Of a DNA stretch of 36,568 bases, positions 11,043-23,799 are shown piece by piece. The position numbers and the translations under genes are program-made. The notes under the pieces are model-generated. The model saw only the letters and a list, made by a program, of their open reading frames with translations. It did no database searches and was not told the DNA's origin. Source of the stretch: Nemertoderma westbladi (lineage: Eukaryota; Xenacoelomorpha; Nemertodermatida; Nemertodermatidae). The DNA lies in the NCBI GenBank assembly GCA_032718475.1, contig JAUCBJ010002363.1:1-36568 (forward strand). Direction: 5' to 3'. Numbering within the stretch: the first letter of the stretch is position 1; each line of letters opens with the position of its first letter.

Positions 11043-14000
11043 GTAGGAAAGGTCCTGTATGCCCCGGACTATCACATGAGTGGGCAAGGTAGAAAAGGCC
11101 CAGTACATCCCGGACAATGAGCAGGACAAGGTAGGAAAGGTCCTGTATGCCCCGGACAATGATTGGGCAAGGTAGGAAAGGTCCTGTACGTCCCGGACAA
11201 TGAGTGGACAAGGTAGGCAAGGTCCTATACGCCCCGGACAACGAGTGGGCAAGGTAGGAAAGGTCCTGTACGTCCCGGACAATGAGTGGACAAGGTAGGC
11301 AAGGTCCTATACGCCCCGGACAACGAGTGGGCAAAGTAGGAAAGGTCATGTATGCCCCGGACAATGAGTGGACAAGGTAGGAAAGGTCATGTATGCCCCG
11401 GACAATGAGTGGACAAGATAGGAAAGGGCCTGTATGCCCCGGACAATGAGTGGACAAGGTTGGAGAGGTCCTGTAGGCCCCGGACAATGAGTGGACAAGG
11501 TAGGCAAGGTCCTATACGCCCCGGACAACGAGTGGGCAAAGTAGGAAATGTCATGTATGCCCCGGACAATGAGTGGACAAGGTAGGAAAGGTCATGTATG
11601 CCCCGGACAACGAGTGGGCAAGGTAGGAAAGGTCCTGTATGCCCCGGACAACGAGTGGGCAAGGTAGGAAAGGTCCTGTACGTCCCGGACAATGAGTGGA
11701 TAAGGTAGGAAAGGTCCTGTACGCCCCGGACAATTAGTGGACAAGGTAGGCAAGGTCCTATACGCCCCGGACAACGAGTGGTCAAGGTAGGAAAGGTCCT
11801 GTACGTCCCGGACAATGAGTGGACAAGGTAGGCAAGGTCCTATACGCCCCGGACAACGAGTGGGCAAGGTAGGAAAGGTCCTGTACGTCCCGGACAATGA
11901 GTGGACAAGGTAGGCAAGGTCCTATACGCCCCGGACAACGAGTGGGCAAAGTAGGAAAGGTCATGTATGCCCCGGACAATGAGTGGACAAGGTAGGAAAG
12001 CTCATGTATGCCCCGGACAATGAGTGGACAAGGTAGGAAAGGGCCTGTATGCCCCGGACAATGAGTGGACAAGGTTGGAGAGGTCCTGTAGGCCCCGGAC
12101 AATGAGTGGACAAGGTAGGCAAGGTCCTATACGCCCCGGACAACGAGTGGGAAAGGTAGGAAAGGTCCTGTACGTCCCGGACAATGAGTGGACAAGGTAG
12201 GAAAGGTCCTGTACGTCCCGGACAATGAGTGGACAAGGTAGGCAAGGTCCTATACGCCCCGGACAACGAGTGGGCAAGGTAGGAAAGGTCCTGTACGTCC
12301 CGGACAATGAGTGGACAAGGTAGGCAAGGTCCTATACGCCCCGGACAACGAGTGGGCAAAGTAGGAAAGGTCATGTATGCCCCGGACAATGAGTGGACAA
12401 GGTAGGAAAGGTCATGTATGCCCCGGACAATGAGTGGACAAGGTAGGAAAGGGCCTGTATGCCCCGGACAATGAGTGGACAAGGTAGGAAAGGTCCTGTA
12501 CATCCCGGACAATGAGTGGACAAGGTAGGCAAGGTCCTATACGCCCCGGACAATGAGTGGACAAGGTAGGCAAGGTCCTATACGCCCCGGACAGCGAGTG
12601 GGCAAAGTAGGAAATGTCATGTATGCCCCGGACAATGAGTGGACAAGGTAGGAAAGGTCATGTATGCCCCGGACAATGAGTGGACAAGGTAGGAAAGGGC
12701 CTGTATGCCCCGGACAATGAGTGGACAAGGTTGGAGAGGTCCTGTAGGCCCCGGACAATGAGTGGACAAGGTAGGAAAGGTCCTGTACGCCTCGGACAAT
12801 GAGTGGGCAAGGTAGGAAAGGTCATGTATGCCCCGGACATTGAGTGGACAAGGTAGGAAAGGGCCTGTATGCCCCGGACAATGAGTGGACAAGGTTGGAG
12901 AGGTCCTGTAGGCCCCGGACAATGAGTGGACAAGGTAGGAAAGGTCCTGTACGCCTCGGACAATGAGTGGGCAAGGTAGGAAAGGTCCTGTATGCCCAGG
13001 ACAATGAGTGGACAAGGTAGGAAAGGTCCTGTATGCCCCTGACAATGAGTGGACAAGTTAGGAAAGGTCCTGTACGCCCCGGACAATGAGTGGGCAAGTT
13101 AGGAAAGGTCCTGTACGCCCCGGGCAATGAGTGGACAAGGTAGGAAAGGTCCTGTACGCCCCGGGCAATGAGTGGACAAGGTAGGAAAGGTCCTGTATGA
13201 CCCGGACAATGAGTGGACAAGTTAGGAAAGGTCCAGTAGGCCCCGGACAATGAGTGGACAAGATAGGAAAGGTCCTGTACGCCCCGGACAATGAGTGGAC
13301 AAGGTAGGAAAGGTCCTGTATGACCCGGACAATGAGTGGACAAGTTAGGAAAGGTCCTGTACGCCCCGGGCAATGAGTGGACAAGGTAGGAAAGGTCCTG
13401 TACGCCCCGGATAATGAGTGGACAAAGTAGGAAAGGTCCTGTATGCCCCGGACAATGAGTGGACAAGGTAGGAAAACTCCTGTATGCCCCGGACAATGAG
13501 TGGGCAAGTTAGGAAAGGTCCTGTACGCCCCGGACAATGAGTGGGCAAGTTAGGAAAGGTCCTGTACGCCCCGGGCAATGAGTGGACAAGGTAGGAAAGG
13601 TCCTGTATGACCCGGACAATGAGTGGACAAGTTAGGAAAGGTCCAGTAGGCCCCGGACAATGAGTGGACAAGGTAGGAAAGGTCCTGTACGCCCCGGACA
13701 ATGAGTGGACAAGGTAGGAAAGGTCCTGTACGCCCCGGACAATGAGTGGATAAAGTAGGAAAGGTCCTGTACGCCCCGGACAATGAGTGGATAAGGTAGG
13801 AAAGATCGTGTACGCCCCGGACAATGAGTGGACAAGGTAGGAAAGGTCCTGTATGACCCGGACAATGAGTGGACAAGTTAGGAAAGGTCCAGTAGGCCCC
13901 GGACAATGAGTGGACAAGTTAGGAAAGGTCCAGTAGGCCCCGGACAATGAGTGGACAAGATAGGAAAGGTCCTGTACGCCCCGGACAATGAGTGGACAAG

Positions 14001-16917
14001 GTAGGAAAGGTCCTGTATGACCCGGACAATGAGTGGACAAGTTAGGAAAGGTCCAGTAGGCCCCGGACAATGAGTGGACAAGTTAGGAAAGGTCCTGTAC
14101 GCCCCGGGCAATGAGTGGACAAGGTAGGAAAGGTCCTGTACGCCCCGGATAATGAGTGGACAAAGTAGGAAAGGTCCTGTATGCCCCGGACAATGAGTGG
14201 ACAAGGTAGGAAAACTCCTGTATGCCCCGGACAATGAGTGGGCAAGTTAGGAAAGGTCCTGTACGCCCCGGACAATGAGTGGGCAAGTTAGGAAAGGTCC
14301 TGTACGCCCCGGGCAATGAGTGGACAAGGTAGGAAAGGTCCTGTATGACCCGGACAATGAGTGGACAAGTTAGGAAAGGTCCAGTAGGCCCCGGACAATG
14401 AGTGGACAAGATAGGAAAGGTCCTGTACGCCCCGGACAATGAGTGGACAAGGTAGGAAAGGTCCTGTACGCCCCGGACAATGAGTGGATAAGGTAGGAAA
14501 GGTCCTGTACGCCCCGGACAATGAGTGGATAAGGTAGGAAAGATCGTGTATGCCACGGTCAATGAGTGGTCAATGTAGGAAAGGTCCTGTATGCCCCGGA
14601 TAATGAGTGGACAAGGTAGGAAAGGTCCTGTAGGCCCCGGACAATGAGTGGACAAGATAGGAAAGGTCCTGTACGCCCCGGACAATGAGTGGACAAGGTA
14701 GGAAAGGTCCTGTACGCCCCGGACAATGAGTGGATAAGGTAGGAAAGATCGTGTATGCCACGGTCAATGAGTGGTCAATGTAGGAAAGGTCCTGCATGCC
14801 CCGGATAATGAGTGGACAAGATAGGAAAGGTCCTGTAGGCCCCGGACAATGAGTGGACAAGGTTGGAGAGGTCCTGTATGCCCCGGATAATGAGTGGACA
14901 AGGTAGGAAAGGTCCTGTACGCCCCGGACAATGAGTGGATAAGGTAGGAAAGATCGTGTATGCCACGGTCAATGAGTGGTCAATGTAGGAAAGGTCCTGT
15001 ATGCCCCGGATAATGAGTGGACAAGGTAGGAAAGGTCCTGTACGCCCCGGACAATGAGTGGACAAGGTAGGAAAGGTCCTGTACGCCCCGGACAATGAGT
15101 GGATAAGGTAGGAAAGATCGTGTATGCCACGGTCAATGAGTGGTCAATGTAGGAAAGGTCCTGTATGCCCCGGATAATGAGTGGACAAGGTAGGAAAGGT
15201 CCTGTACGCCCCGGACAATGAGTGGACAAGGTAGGAAAGGTCCTGTACGCCCCGGACAATGAGTGGATAAGGTAGGAAAGATCGTGTATGCCACGGTCAA
15301 TGAGTGGTCAATGTAGGAAAGGTCCTGCATGCCCCGGATAATGAGTGGACAAGATAGGAAAGGTCCTGTAGGCCCCGGACAATGAGTGGACAAGGTTGGA
15401 GAGGTCCTGTATGCCCCGGATAATGAGTGGACAAGGTAGGAAAGGTCCTGTATGCCCCTGAGAATGAGTGGGCAAGCTAGGAAAGGTCCTGTACGCCCCG
15501 GACAATGAGTGGGCAAGTTAGGAAAGGTCCTGTACGCCCAGGACAATGAGTGGGCAAGTTAGGAAAAGTCCTGTACGCCCCGGACAATGAGTGGGCAAGT
15601 TAGGAAAGGTCCTGTACGCCCCGGACAATGAGTGGGCAAGTTAGGAAAGGTCCTGTACGCCCCGGACAATGAGTGGACAAGGTAGGAAAGGTCCTGTATG
15701 CCCCGGATAATGAGTGGGCAAGTTAGGAAAGGTCCTGTACGCCCAGGACAATGAGTGGGCAAGTTAGGAAAGGTCCTGTACGCCCCGGACAATGAGTGGG
15801 CAAGTTAGGAAAGGTCCTGTACGCCCCGGACAATGAGTGGACAAGGTAGGAAAGGTCCTGTATGCCCCGGATAATGAGTGGGCAAGTTAGGAAAGGTCCT
15901 GTACGCCCCGGACAATGAGTGGACAAGGTAGGAAAGGTCCTGTATGCCCCGGATAATGAGTGGACAAGGTAGGAAAGGTCCTGTATGCCCCGGATAATGA
16001 ATGGACAAGGTAGGAAAGGTCCTGTATGCCCCGGACAATGAGTGGACAAGGTAGGAAAACTCCTGTATGCCCCGGACAATGAGTGGGCAAGTTAGGAAAG
16101 GTCCTGTACGCCCCGGAAAATGAGTGGGCAAGTTAGGAAAGGTCCTGTACGCCCCGGACAATGAGTGGACAAGGTAGGAAAGGTCCTGTATGACCCGGAC
16201 AATGAGTGGACAAGTTAGGAAAGGTCCTGTATGCCCCTGATAATGAGTGGACAAGGTAGGAAAGGTCCTGTATGCCCCGGACAATGAGTGGACAAGTTAG
16301 GAAAGGTCCTGTATGCCCCTGATAATGAGTGGACAAGGTAGGAAAGGTCCTGTATGCCCCGGACAATGAGTGGACAAGGTAGGAAAAGTCCTGTATGCCC
16401 CGGACAATGAGTGGGCAAGTTAGGAAAGGTCCTGTACGCCCCGGACAATGAGTGGACAAGTTAGGAAAGGTCCTGTATGCCCCTGATAATGAGTGGACAA
16501 GGTAGGAAAGGTCCTGTATGCCCCGGACAATGAGTGGACAAGTTAGGAAAGGTCCTGTATGCCCCTGATAATGAGTGGACAAGTTAGGAAAGGTCCTGTA
16601 CGCCCCGGACAATGAGTGGGCAAGTTAGGAAAGGTCCTGTACGCCCCGGACAATGAGTGGACAAGGTAGGAAAGGTCCTGTATGCCCCGGATAATGAGTG
16701 GACAAGGTAGGAAAGGTCCTGTATGCTCCGTACAATGAGTGGACAAGTTAGGAAAGGTCCTGTAGGCCCCGGACAATGAGTGGACAAGGTAGGAAAGGTC
16801 CTGTATGCTCCGTACAATGAGTGGACAAGTTAGGAAAGGTCCTGTACGCCCCTGATAATGAGTGGGCAAGGTAGGAAAGGTCCTGTATGCCCCGGACAAT
16901 GAGTAGGACAAGGTATG
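11002..16917 (+). repeat. Array C: 41-bp minisatellite made of exon e's 3' end plus donor
   Basis: About 144 units of 41 bp run GTCCTGTACG, CCCCGGACAATG, AGTGGACAAG|GTAGGAAAG. The first unit is genuine exon e (about 11011-11042) plus its donor, so each unit repeats some 30 coding bases (VLYAPDNEWTR) and a GTAGGA donor. CAAGG occurs at 11002 inside the exon and at 11039 across the donor, a likely slippage or microhomology start. The array is zoned. A proximal zone is rich in CTATACG and CGTCCCGG forms. The middle zone shows an 18-unit (738-bp) duplication. A GATCGTGTATGCCACGGTC variant recurs every 4-5 units (14551, 14756, 14961, 15125, 15289). Minus-strand open frames are artefacts of the repeat. 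Confidence 0.95.
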
Positions 16918-17091
16918 GAATTTATTGAATACATGCCGATCTGGTTAATAAAGTACGTCACAGATACGTCACCACAACCTAGGTGCAATCAATACAATTT
17001 TTTGCGACACTTTTATCAATTTTAATCATAACAATATCGGCGCTATATTTTACTGACATAGTTTTGCATACTGTCTGATAATCTATATTAC
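16918..17091. other. Unique intron sequence between array C and the LINE
   Basis: This 174-bp AT-rich stretch has no recognisable feature. It marks the 5' truncation point of the inserted LINE at about 17092. Confidence 0.6.
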
Positions 17092-19357
17092 TCAGTGACA
17101 AATAGTTATAGTTGTCAAAAGAGTAAGGGGAAGCTATGGACCTTTCAATACCCTAATGGAACCAAAGCACAACTGGATTACATCCTTATAAACAAAAAGT
17201 GGAGAAATAGCATGATCAACTGCGAGGCATACAGCTCGTTCAACCTAATTGGTTCGGACCACAGAATTGTGACTGCAGAGATCAGACTCAGTTTGAGAGC
17301 CATAAAACCCAGGACAAGCAAGCAAATCAACTATGACTGGGAGAAACTCAGAACTGACAATGCTGTAAAGGATGCTTATACAGTAGAAGTTCAAAACCGC
17401 TTTGAAGCACTTCAGTCAATGGATGAAGACCAATCCACAGATTCAATATACCAGAATATAATAAAAGCCCACAAGGAATCAGCTAAGAGGCATATCCCCC
17501 AGAAACCCAAACGAAAACAGTATGTGCCATGGCAAAACTCTGAGGTTACTTGTAAGAGAGAAGATCTTAAGATAGCCTACAAAGTAAAAACCGAACAACC
17601 AACAACCGAAAACATTAACAAGGTTGAGAAAGCTAAGGACGATCTTAAATTGGCCTACAACATCAGCCAGGAAAAGTACATACATGATAAAATTGAAGCA
17701 ATTACAACTGCTCACATACAGCAACAATCAAGACTTACCTGGCAAACTGTAAATGAGGTATCTGGTCGGAAAAGTTGTGCAAAGGGGCGCCTCAAAGCCA
17801 ATAGTCCTGAAGAACGTGTTGAGAAGTGAAAAAATCACTTCAGCAACTTGCTTGGGCAGCCACCAAACATCGAGGTCAGCCCTACAAGGAAAATATATGA
17901 CAAGACACTACCTATAGAAACAGGGGACTTCACACCTGCCGAACTCCAAAGAAGCATTAAAAGCATGTCCAATAATAAAGCGAGTGGATTAGATGAAATC
18001 CCAGCGGAGGTATGGAAAACCGGAATGCTAAACAGACCATTATTGAATGTTTGCAACCGGATGTTAAAAGGAGAAAAGCCATCACCAATTTGGACTAAAG
18101 GTCAACTAAAGCCTCTCCCCAAGAAAGGAGACCTCAGTGTACCAACAAACTATCGTGGGATCTGTCTGCTTGTGGTAGCTGCCAAAATATACAATAAAAT
18201 GATTCTATATAGGATTAGGCCTCACATAGAGAAACTACTGCGTAAGAGCCAAAACGGATTTCGACCAAGTAGATCAACAATAGCTCAGATACTTGCACTA
18301 CGGAGACTTATTGAAGGAATTAAGTCATAGAATCTCCCCGCAGTCATGACTTTTGTGGACTTCAAGAAGGCATTCGACTCCATCCATAGAGGTAAAATGC
18401 TCGAAATCCTTAGAGCTTATGGGATACCAGAAGTAATTGTTGCTGGCATTGGATTGTTATATTGTGACACAGAAGCTCAGGTACTCTCACCAGATGGTGA
18501 AACTGAGTTTTTCTCAATCCTGGCTGGCGTACTGCAAGGTGACACATTAGCACCATTACTATTTGTAATTGTGCTGGATTACGCAATGAGGACAGCCACA
18601 AAGGGTGAAGACCTGGGATTCACACTTCAAGAACGCAGAAGTAGTAGATATCCGGCAACTACAGTCACAGACACCGACTTTGCGGATGACATGCCCTGCT
18701 CTCTAATACGCTAGCAGATGCACAGCTTCTACTAAATCAAGTGGAGAGGGCTGCTAAGGAGGTTGGATTGCATATAAATGCTACCAAGACCGAATGGATA
18801 GAGAGTAGTAAAAAGGACATAGAAGTTAGGAAAGCACCTAGGGGTAGCACCTTGGGTAGCTCTATCAAAAATGGATACCATCTGGAAATCAGATCTCTCC
18901 AGGCAACTGAAGACTAAGTTCTTTCGAGCCACAGTGGAAAGTGTATTTTTATACGGGGGTGAGACCTGGACACTGACTAAATCACTTGAACAGCGAATTG
19001 ATGGTTGCTACAACACAAGACTACTAAGGGCAGCCCTAAACATCAGCTGGAGACAACACATGACAAACGCCGAGCTTTATGGTACAATACCACCTGTATC
19101 AACCACCCTCCATGAACGCAGATTTAGATTCAGTGGGCACTGCTGGCGAAGTAAAGACGAGGTCCGACCAGATCTACTTTTCTGGCAACCAACTCATGGA
19201 AAGCGTACCCTTGGACGACCGGCCATAACATATATAGATCAACTTGAAAGGTATACTGAACTTGGGAGAAACGAAATTGCGACAACTATGGAGAATCGGG
19301 AAGCCTGGAAGTATCTCATTTCCACTGTCCGAGTTCGCTCGACCTAGTAGTAGTAGT
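17092..19357 (+). mobile_element. 5'-truncated RTE-like non-LTR retrotransposon, ending in (TAG)n
   Basis: The LINE is in the same orientation as the host gene, inside the exon e-f intron. It starts in the middle of the endonuclease domain, so the 5' end is missing, as is usual for LINE insertions. It ends just after its ORF stop (TAG at 19345-19347) in a short TAG-repeat tail rather than poly(A). Its last ~66 bp then become array F. A second, minus-strand piece of a related element lies at about 32042-32335. Confidence 0.9.
17095..19347 (+). pseudogene. Broken endonuclease/reverse transcriptase ORF of the LINE
   Basis: The remains of a LINE polyprotein read in order. First comes the C-terminal part of the AP-type endonuclease (LDYILINKKW, then the catalytic GSDHR at about 17250-17270). 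A linker follows, then reverse transcriptase with NKASGLDEIPAE, NGFRPSRST, motif A TFVDFKKAFDS (about 18346), motif B GVLQGDTLAPLLF and motif C FADD (about 18680). Last is the C-terminal region typical of RTE-like elements (FRATVESVFLYGGETWTL, FSGHCW, THGKRTLGRP). Damage: an in-frame TGA at 17827, an in-frame TAG at 18328, a frameshift near 18690-18712, and a deletion with another shift between about 18805 and 18870. It cannot make an intact protein. The similarity is recalled from the family, not searched. Confidence 0.9.
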
Positions 19358-22300
19358 AGAATCGGGAAGCCTGGAAGGATCTCATTTCTACTGTCCGAGA
19401 TCGCTTGAGCTAGTAGTAGTAGTAGAATCGGGAAGCCTGGAAGGATCTCATTTCCACTGTCCGAGTTCGCTCGACCTAGTAGTAGTTGGAGAATCGGGAA
19501 TCCTGGAAGGATCTCATTTCCACTGTCAGAGTTCGCTCGTCCTAGTAGTAGTAGTAGAATCGGGAAGCCTGGAAGGATCTCATTTCCAGTGTCCGAGTTT
19601 GCTCGACCTAGTAGTAGTAGTAGAATCGGGAAGCCTGAAAGGATCTCATTTCCACTGTCCGAGTTCGCTAGAATTAGTAGTAGTAGTAGAATCGGGAAGC
19701 CTGGAAGGATCTCATTTCCAGTGTCCGAGTTTGCTCGACCTAGTAGTAGTAGTAGAATCGGGAAGCCTGGAAGGATCTCATTTCCACTGTCCGAGTTCGC
19801 TCGACCTAGTAGTAGTAGTAGAATCGGGAAGCCTGGAAGGATCTCATTTCCAGTGTCCGAGTTTGCTCGACCTAGTAGTAGTAGTAGAATCGGGAAGCCT
19901 GGAAGGATCTCATTTCCACTGTCCGAGTTCGCTCGACCTAGTAGTAGTAGTAGAATTGGGAAGCCTGGAAGGATCTCATTTCCACTGTACGAGTTTGCTC
20001 GACCTAGTAGTAGTAGTAGAATCGGGAAGCCTGGAAGGATCTCATTTCCACTGTCCGAGTTCGCTCGACCTAGTAGTAGTAGTAGAATCGGGAAGCCTGG
20101 AAGGATCTCATTTCCACTGTTCGAGTTCGCTTGACCTAGTAGTAGTTGGAGAATCGGGAATCCTGGAAGGATCTCATTTCAACTGTCCGAGTTCGCTCGA
20201 CCTAGTAGTAGTAGTAGAATCGGGAAGCCTGGAAGGATCTCATTTCAACTGTCAGAGTTCGCTCGACCTAGTAGTAGTAGTAGTAGAATCGGGAAGCCTG
20301 GAAGGATCTCATTTCCACTGTCCGAGTTCGCTCGACCTAGTAGTAGTAGTAGAATCGGGAAGCCTGGAAGGATCTCATTTCCACTGTCCGAGTTCGCTCG
20401 ACCTAGTAGTAGTAGTAGAATTGGGAAGCCTGGAAGGATCTCATTTCCACTGTACGAGTTTGCTCGACCTAGTAGTAGTAGTAGAATCGGGAAGCCTGGA
20501 AGGATCTCATTTCCACTGTCCGAGTTCGCTAGACCTAGTAGTAGTAGTAGAATCGGGAAGCCTGGAAGGATCTCATTTCCAGTGTCCGAGTTTGCTCGAC
20601 CTAGTAGTAGTAGTAGAATTGGGAAGCCTGGAAGGATCTCATTTCCACTCTACGAGTTTGCTCGACCTAGTAGTAGTAGTAGAATCGGGAAGCCTGGAAG
20701 GATCTCATTTCCAGTGTCCGAGTTCGCTAGACCTAGTAGTAGTAGTAGAATCGGGAAGCCTGGAAGGATCTCATTTCCAGTGTCCGAGTTCGCTAGACCT
20801 AGTAGTAGTAGTAGAATCGGGAAGCCTGGAAGGATCTCATTTCCACTGTCCGAGTTCGCTAGACCTAGTAGTAGTAGTAGAATCGGGAAGCCTGGAAGGA
20901 TCTCATTTCCAGTGTCCGAGTTTGCTCGACCTAGTAGTAGTAGTAGAATCGGGAAGCCTGAAAGGATCTCATTTCCACTGTCCGAGTTCGCTCGACCTAG
21001 TAGTAGTAGTAGAATTGGGAAGTCTGGAAGGATCTCATTTCCACTGTCCGAGTTCGCTTGACCTAGTAGTAGTAGTAGAATCGGGAAGCCTGGAAGGATC
21101 TCATTTCCACTGTCCGAGTTTGCTCGACCTAGTAGTAGTTGGAGAATCGGGAAGCCTGGAAGGATCTCATTTCCACTGTCCGAGTTCGCTCGACCTAGTA
21201 GTAGGAGTAGAATCGGGAAGCCTGGAAGGATCTCATTTCCACTGTCCGAGTTTGCTCGACCTAGTAGTAGTAGTAGAATCGGGAAGCCTGGAAGGATCTC
21301 ATTTCCACTGTTTGAGTTCGCTCGACCTAGTAGTAGTAGTAGAATCGGAAAGCCTGGAAGGATCTCATTTCCACTGTCCGAGTTCGCTCGACCTAGTAGT
21401 AGTTGGAGAATCGGGAAGCCTGGAAGGATCTCATTTTCACTGTCCGAGTTCGCTAGACCTAGTAGTAGTAGTAGAATCGGGAAGCCTGGAAGGATCTCAT
21501 TTCCAGTGTCCGAGTTTGCTCGACCTAGTAGTAGTAGTAGAATCGGGAAGCCTGAAAGGATCTCATTTCCACTGTCCGAGTTCGCTCGACCTAGTAGTAG
21601 TAGTAGAATTGGGAAGCCTGGAAGGATCTCATTTCCACTGTATGAGTTTGCTCGACCTAGTAGTAGTAGTAGAATTGGGAAGCCTGGAAGGATCTCATTT
21701 CCACTGTCCGAGTTCGCTCGACCTAGTAGTAGTAGTAGAATCGGGAAGCCTGGAAGGATCTCATTTCCACTGTCCGAGTTTGCTCGACCTAGTAGTAGTT
21801 GGAGAATCGGGAAGCCTGGAAGGATCTCATTTCCACTGTCCGAGTTCGCTCGACCTAGTAGTAGTAGTAGAATCGGGAAGCCTGGAAGGATCTCATTTCC
21901 ACTGTTTGAGTTCGCTCGACCTAGTAGTAGTAGTAGAATCGGGAAGCCTGGAAGGATCTCATTTCCACTGACGCTCGACCTAGTAGTAGTTGGAGAATCG
22001 AGAAGCCTGGAAGGATCTCATTTCCACTGTCCGAGTTTGCTCGACCTAGTAGTAGTTGGAGAATCGGGAAGCCTGGAAGGATCTCATTTCCACTGTCCGA
22101 GTTCGCTCGACCTAGTAGTAGTAGTAGAATCGGGAAGCCTGGAAGGATCTCATTTCCACTGTCCGAGTTTGCTCGACCTAGTAGTAGTTGGAGAATCGGG
22201 AAGCCTGGAAGGATCTCATTTCCACTGTCCGAGTTCGCTCGACCTAGTAGTAGTAGTAGAATCGGGAAGCCTGGAAGGATCTCATTTCCACTGTCCGAGT

Positions 22301-23249
22301 TCGCTCGACCTAGTAGTAGTAGTAGAATCGGGAAGCCTGGAAGGATCTCATTTCCACTGTCCGAGTTCGCTCGACCTAGTAGTAGTAGTAGAATCGGGAA
22401 GCCTGGAAGGATCTCATTTCCACTGTCCGAGTTCGCTCGACCTAGTAGTAGTAGTAGAATTGGGAAGCCTGGAAGGATCTCATTTCCACTGTCCGAGTTC
22501 GCTCGACCTAGTAGTAGTAGTAGAATCGGGAAGCCTGGAAGGATCTCATTTCCACTGTCCGAGTTCGCTCGACCTAGTAGTAGTAGTAGAATCGGGAAGC
22601 CTGGAAGGATCTCATTTCCACTGTCCGAGTTCGCTCGACCTAGTAGTAGTAGTAGAATCGGGAAGCCTGGAAGGATCTCATTTCCACTGTCCGAGTTCGC
22701 TCGACCTAGTAGTAGTAGTAGAATCGGGAAGCCTGGAAGGATCTCATTTCCACTGTCCGAGTTCGCTCGACCTAGTAGTAGTAGTAGAATTGGGAAGCCT
22801 GGAAGGATCTCATTTTCACTGTTCGAGTTCGTTCGACCTAGTAGTAGTTGGAGAATCGGGAAGCTTCAAAGGATCTCATTTCCACTGTCCGAGTTCGCTC
22901 GACCTAGTAGTAGTTGGAGAATCGGGAAGCTTCAAAGGATCTCATTTCCACTGTCCGAGTTCGCTCGACCTAGTAGTAGTTGGAGAATCGGGAAGCCTGG
23001 AAGGATCTCATTTCCACTGTCCGAGTTCGCTCGACCTAGTAGTAGTAGTAGAATCGGGAAGCCTGGAAGGATCTCATTTCCACTGTCCGAGTTCGCTCGA
23101 CCTAGTAGTAGTTGGAGAATCGGGAAGCCTGGAAGGATCTCATTTCCACTGTCCGAGTTCGCTCGACCTAGTAGTAGTAGTAGAATCGGGAAGCCTGGAA
23201 GGATCTCATTTCCACTGTCCGAGTTCGCTCGACCTAGTAGTAGTAGTAT
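19293..23249 (+). repeat. Array F: 66-bp satellite derived from the LINE 3' end
   Basis: About 59 units of 66 bp each repeat the last codons of the LINE ORF (from AGAATCGGGAAGCCTGG through CGAGTTCGCTCGACC) plus the TAG-repeat tail. The first unit is the LINE itself (19293-19357, with GTATC where later units have GGATC). Junction types are TAGTAGTAGTAGAATC and TAGTAGTTGGAGAATC; the second keeps more of the original TATGGAGAATC. One unit at about 21968 has a deletion (CACTGACGCTCGACC). 66 is a multiple of three, so long stop-free frames run through it (up to about 790 codons), but they are repeat artefacts. Confidence 0.95.
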
Positions 23250-23388
23250 TAAAATTACATTTTAACAAATTTTTCTCAATTTCTCGTTAATCCATTATTT
23301 AATAATTAGATAATTAAAAACGAATGTTTAAATTATTATCGATAAGTTTATGTTTCTGAGTTTATAATTTTATATAATCGCGTTTTAG

Positions 23389-23515
23389 AATGATTATTAA
23401 GGAAGTCAATGAAACTTTCAAGTTTATTGCTGAAACTAAGAACTCTCTTATCGGTACTATGGAAATCAACATGACCTCAATAGAAGTCTTATCGGAACGT
23501 CTTCAGTCATTTACA
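23389..23515 (+). CDS. ABCA-type transporter, exon f
   Basis: The acceptor is TCGCGTTTTAG (23388) and the donor is TTTACA|GTGAGT (23516). One entering base completes the split Arg codon of exon e, followed by 42 codons and phase-0 exit. The product starts MIIKEVNETFKFIAETKN and ends LSERLQSFT, with NET and NMT sequons. It directly follows ...PDNEWTR and matches, from memory, the ABCA1 order [21 protein letters not shown]. The pattern EVNxTF is shared. The intron before it is about 12.3 kb, nearly all array C, LINE and array F. The exon is too short for a simple ORF scan and was found from phase and homology. Confidence 0.92.
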
Positions 23516-23799
23516 GTGAGTAGACACTTTTACTCGTAGTTATGGCAACTATTAGAAGAACTATAATTTGGGGTTATATAATGTGTTAGTTACATAATGA
23601 AAGAATTTATGAGAGAGTTTACATAACCAATGGGATTACTGAAAAACTGGGGATCAATTTTAGATAACAAATTCCAGTACCGGTAAGTAATTATTATAAT
23701 CCCGTCTATAAATCCCACGCGAAGCTACATTAATAATTTAAATAAGATAGTGTTTAAAATAATTAGGCCTGTAATAATTTATGAATAAAGCAGAACTGG
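23516..23799. other. Intron sequence 5' of the 27-bp array
   Basis: This AT-rich intron has no recognised gene. It contains GTACCGGTAAGTAATT (about 23677-23692), a donor-like GTAAGT with no exon in front. Confidence 0.6.

Noticed and set aside
11001-16911. Many minus-strand frames (SGAYRTFPTLSTHCPG type)
   Set aside because: Antisense reading of the 41-bp array C; the plus-strand unit derives from an exon of the host gene.
19599-21971. 790-codon open frame (and other long frames to 23290) in array F
   Set aside because: It is the 66-bp LINE-tail repeat read through; 66 is divisible by three and the unit lacks a stop in that frame. There is no non-repeat coding sequence.
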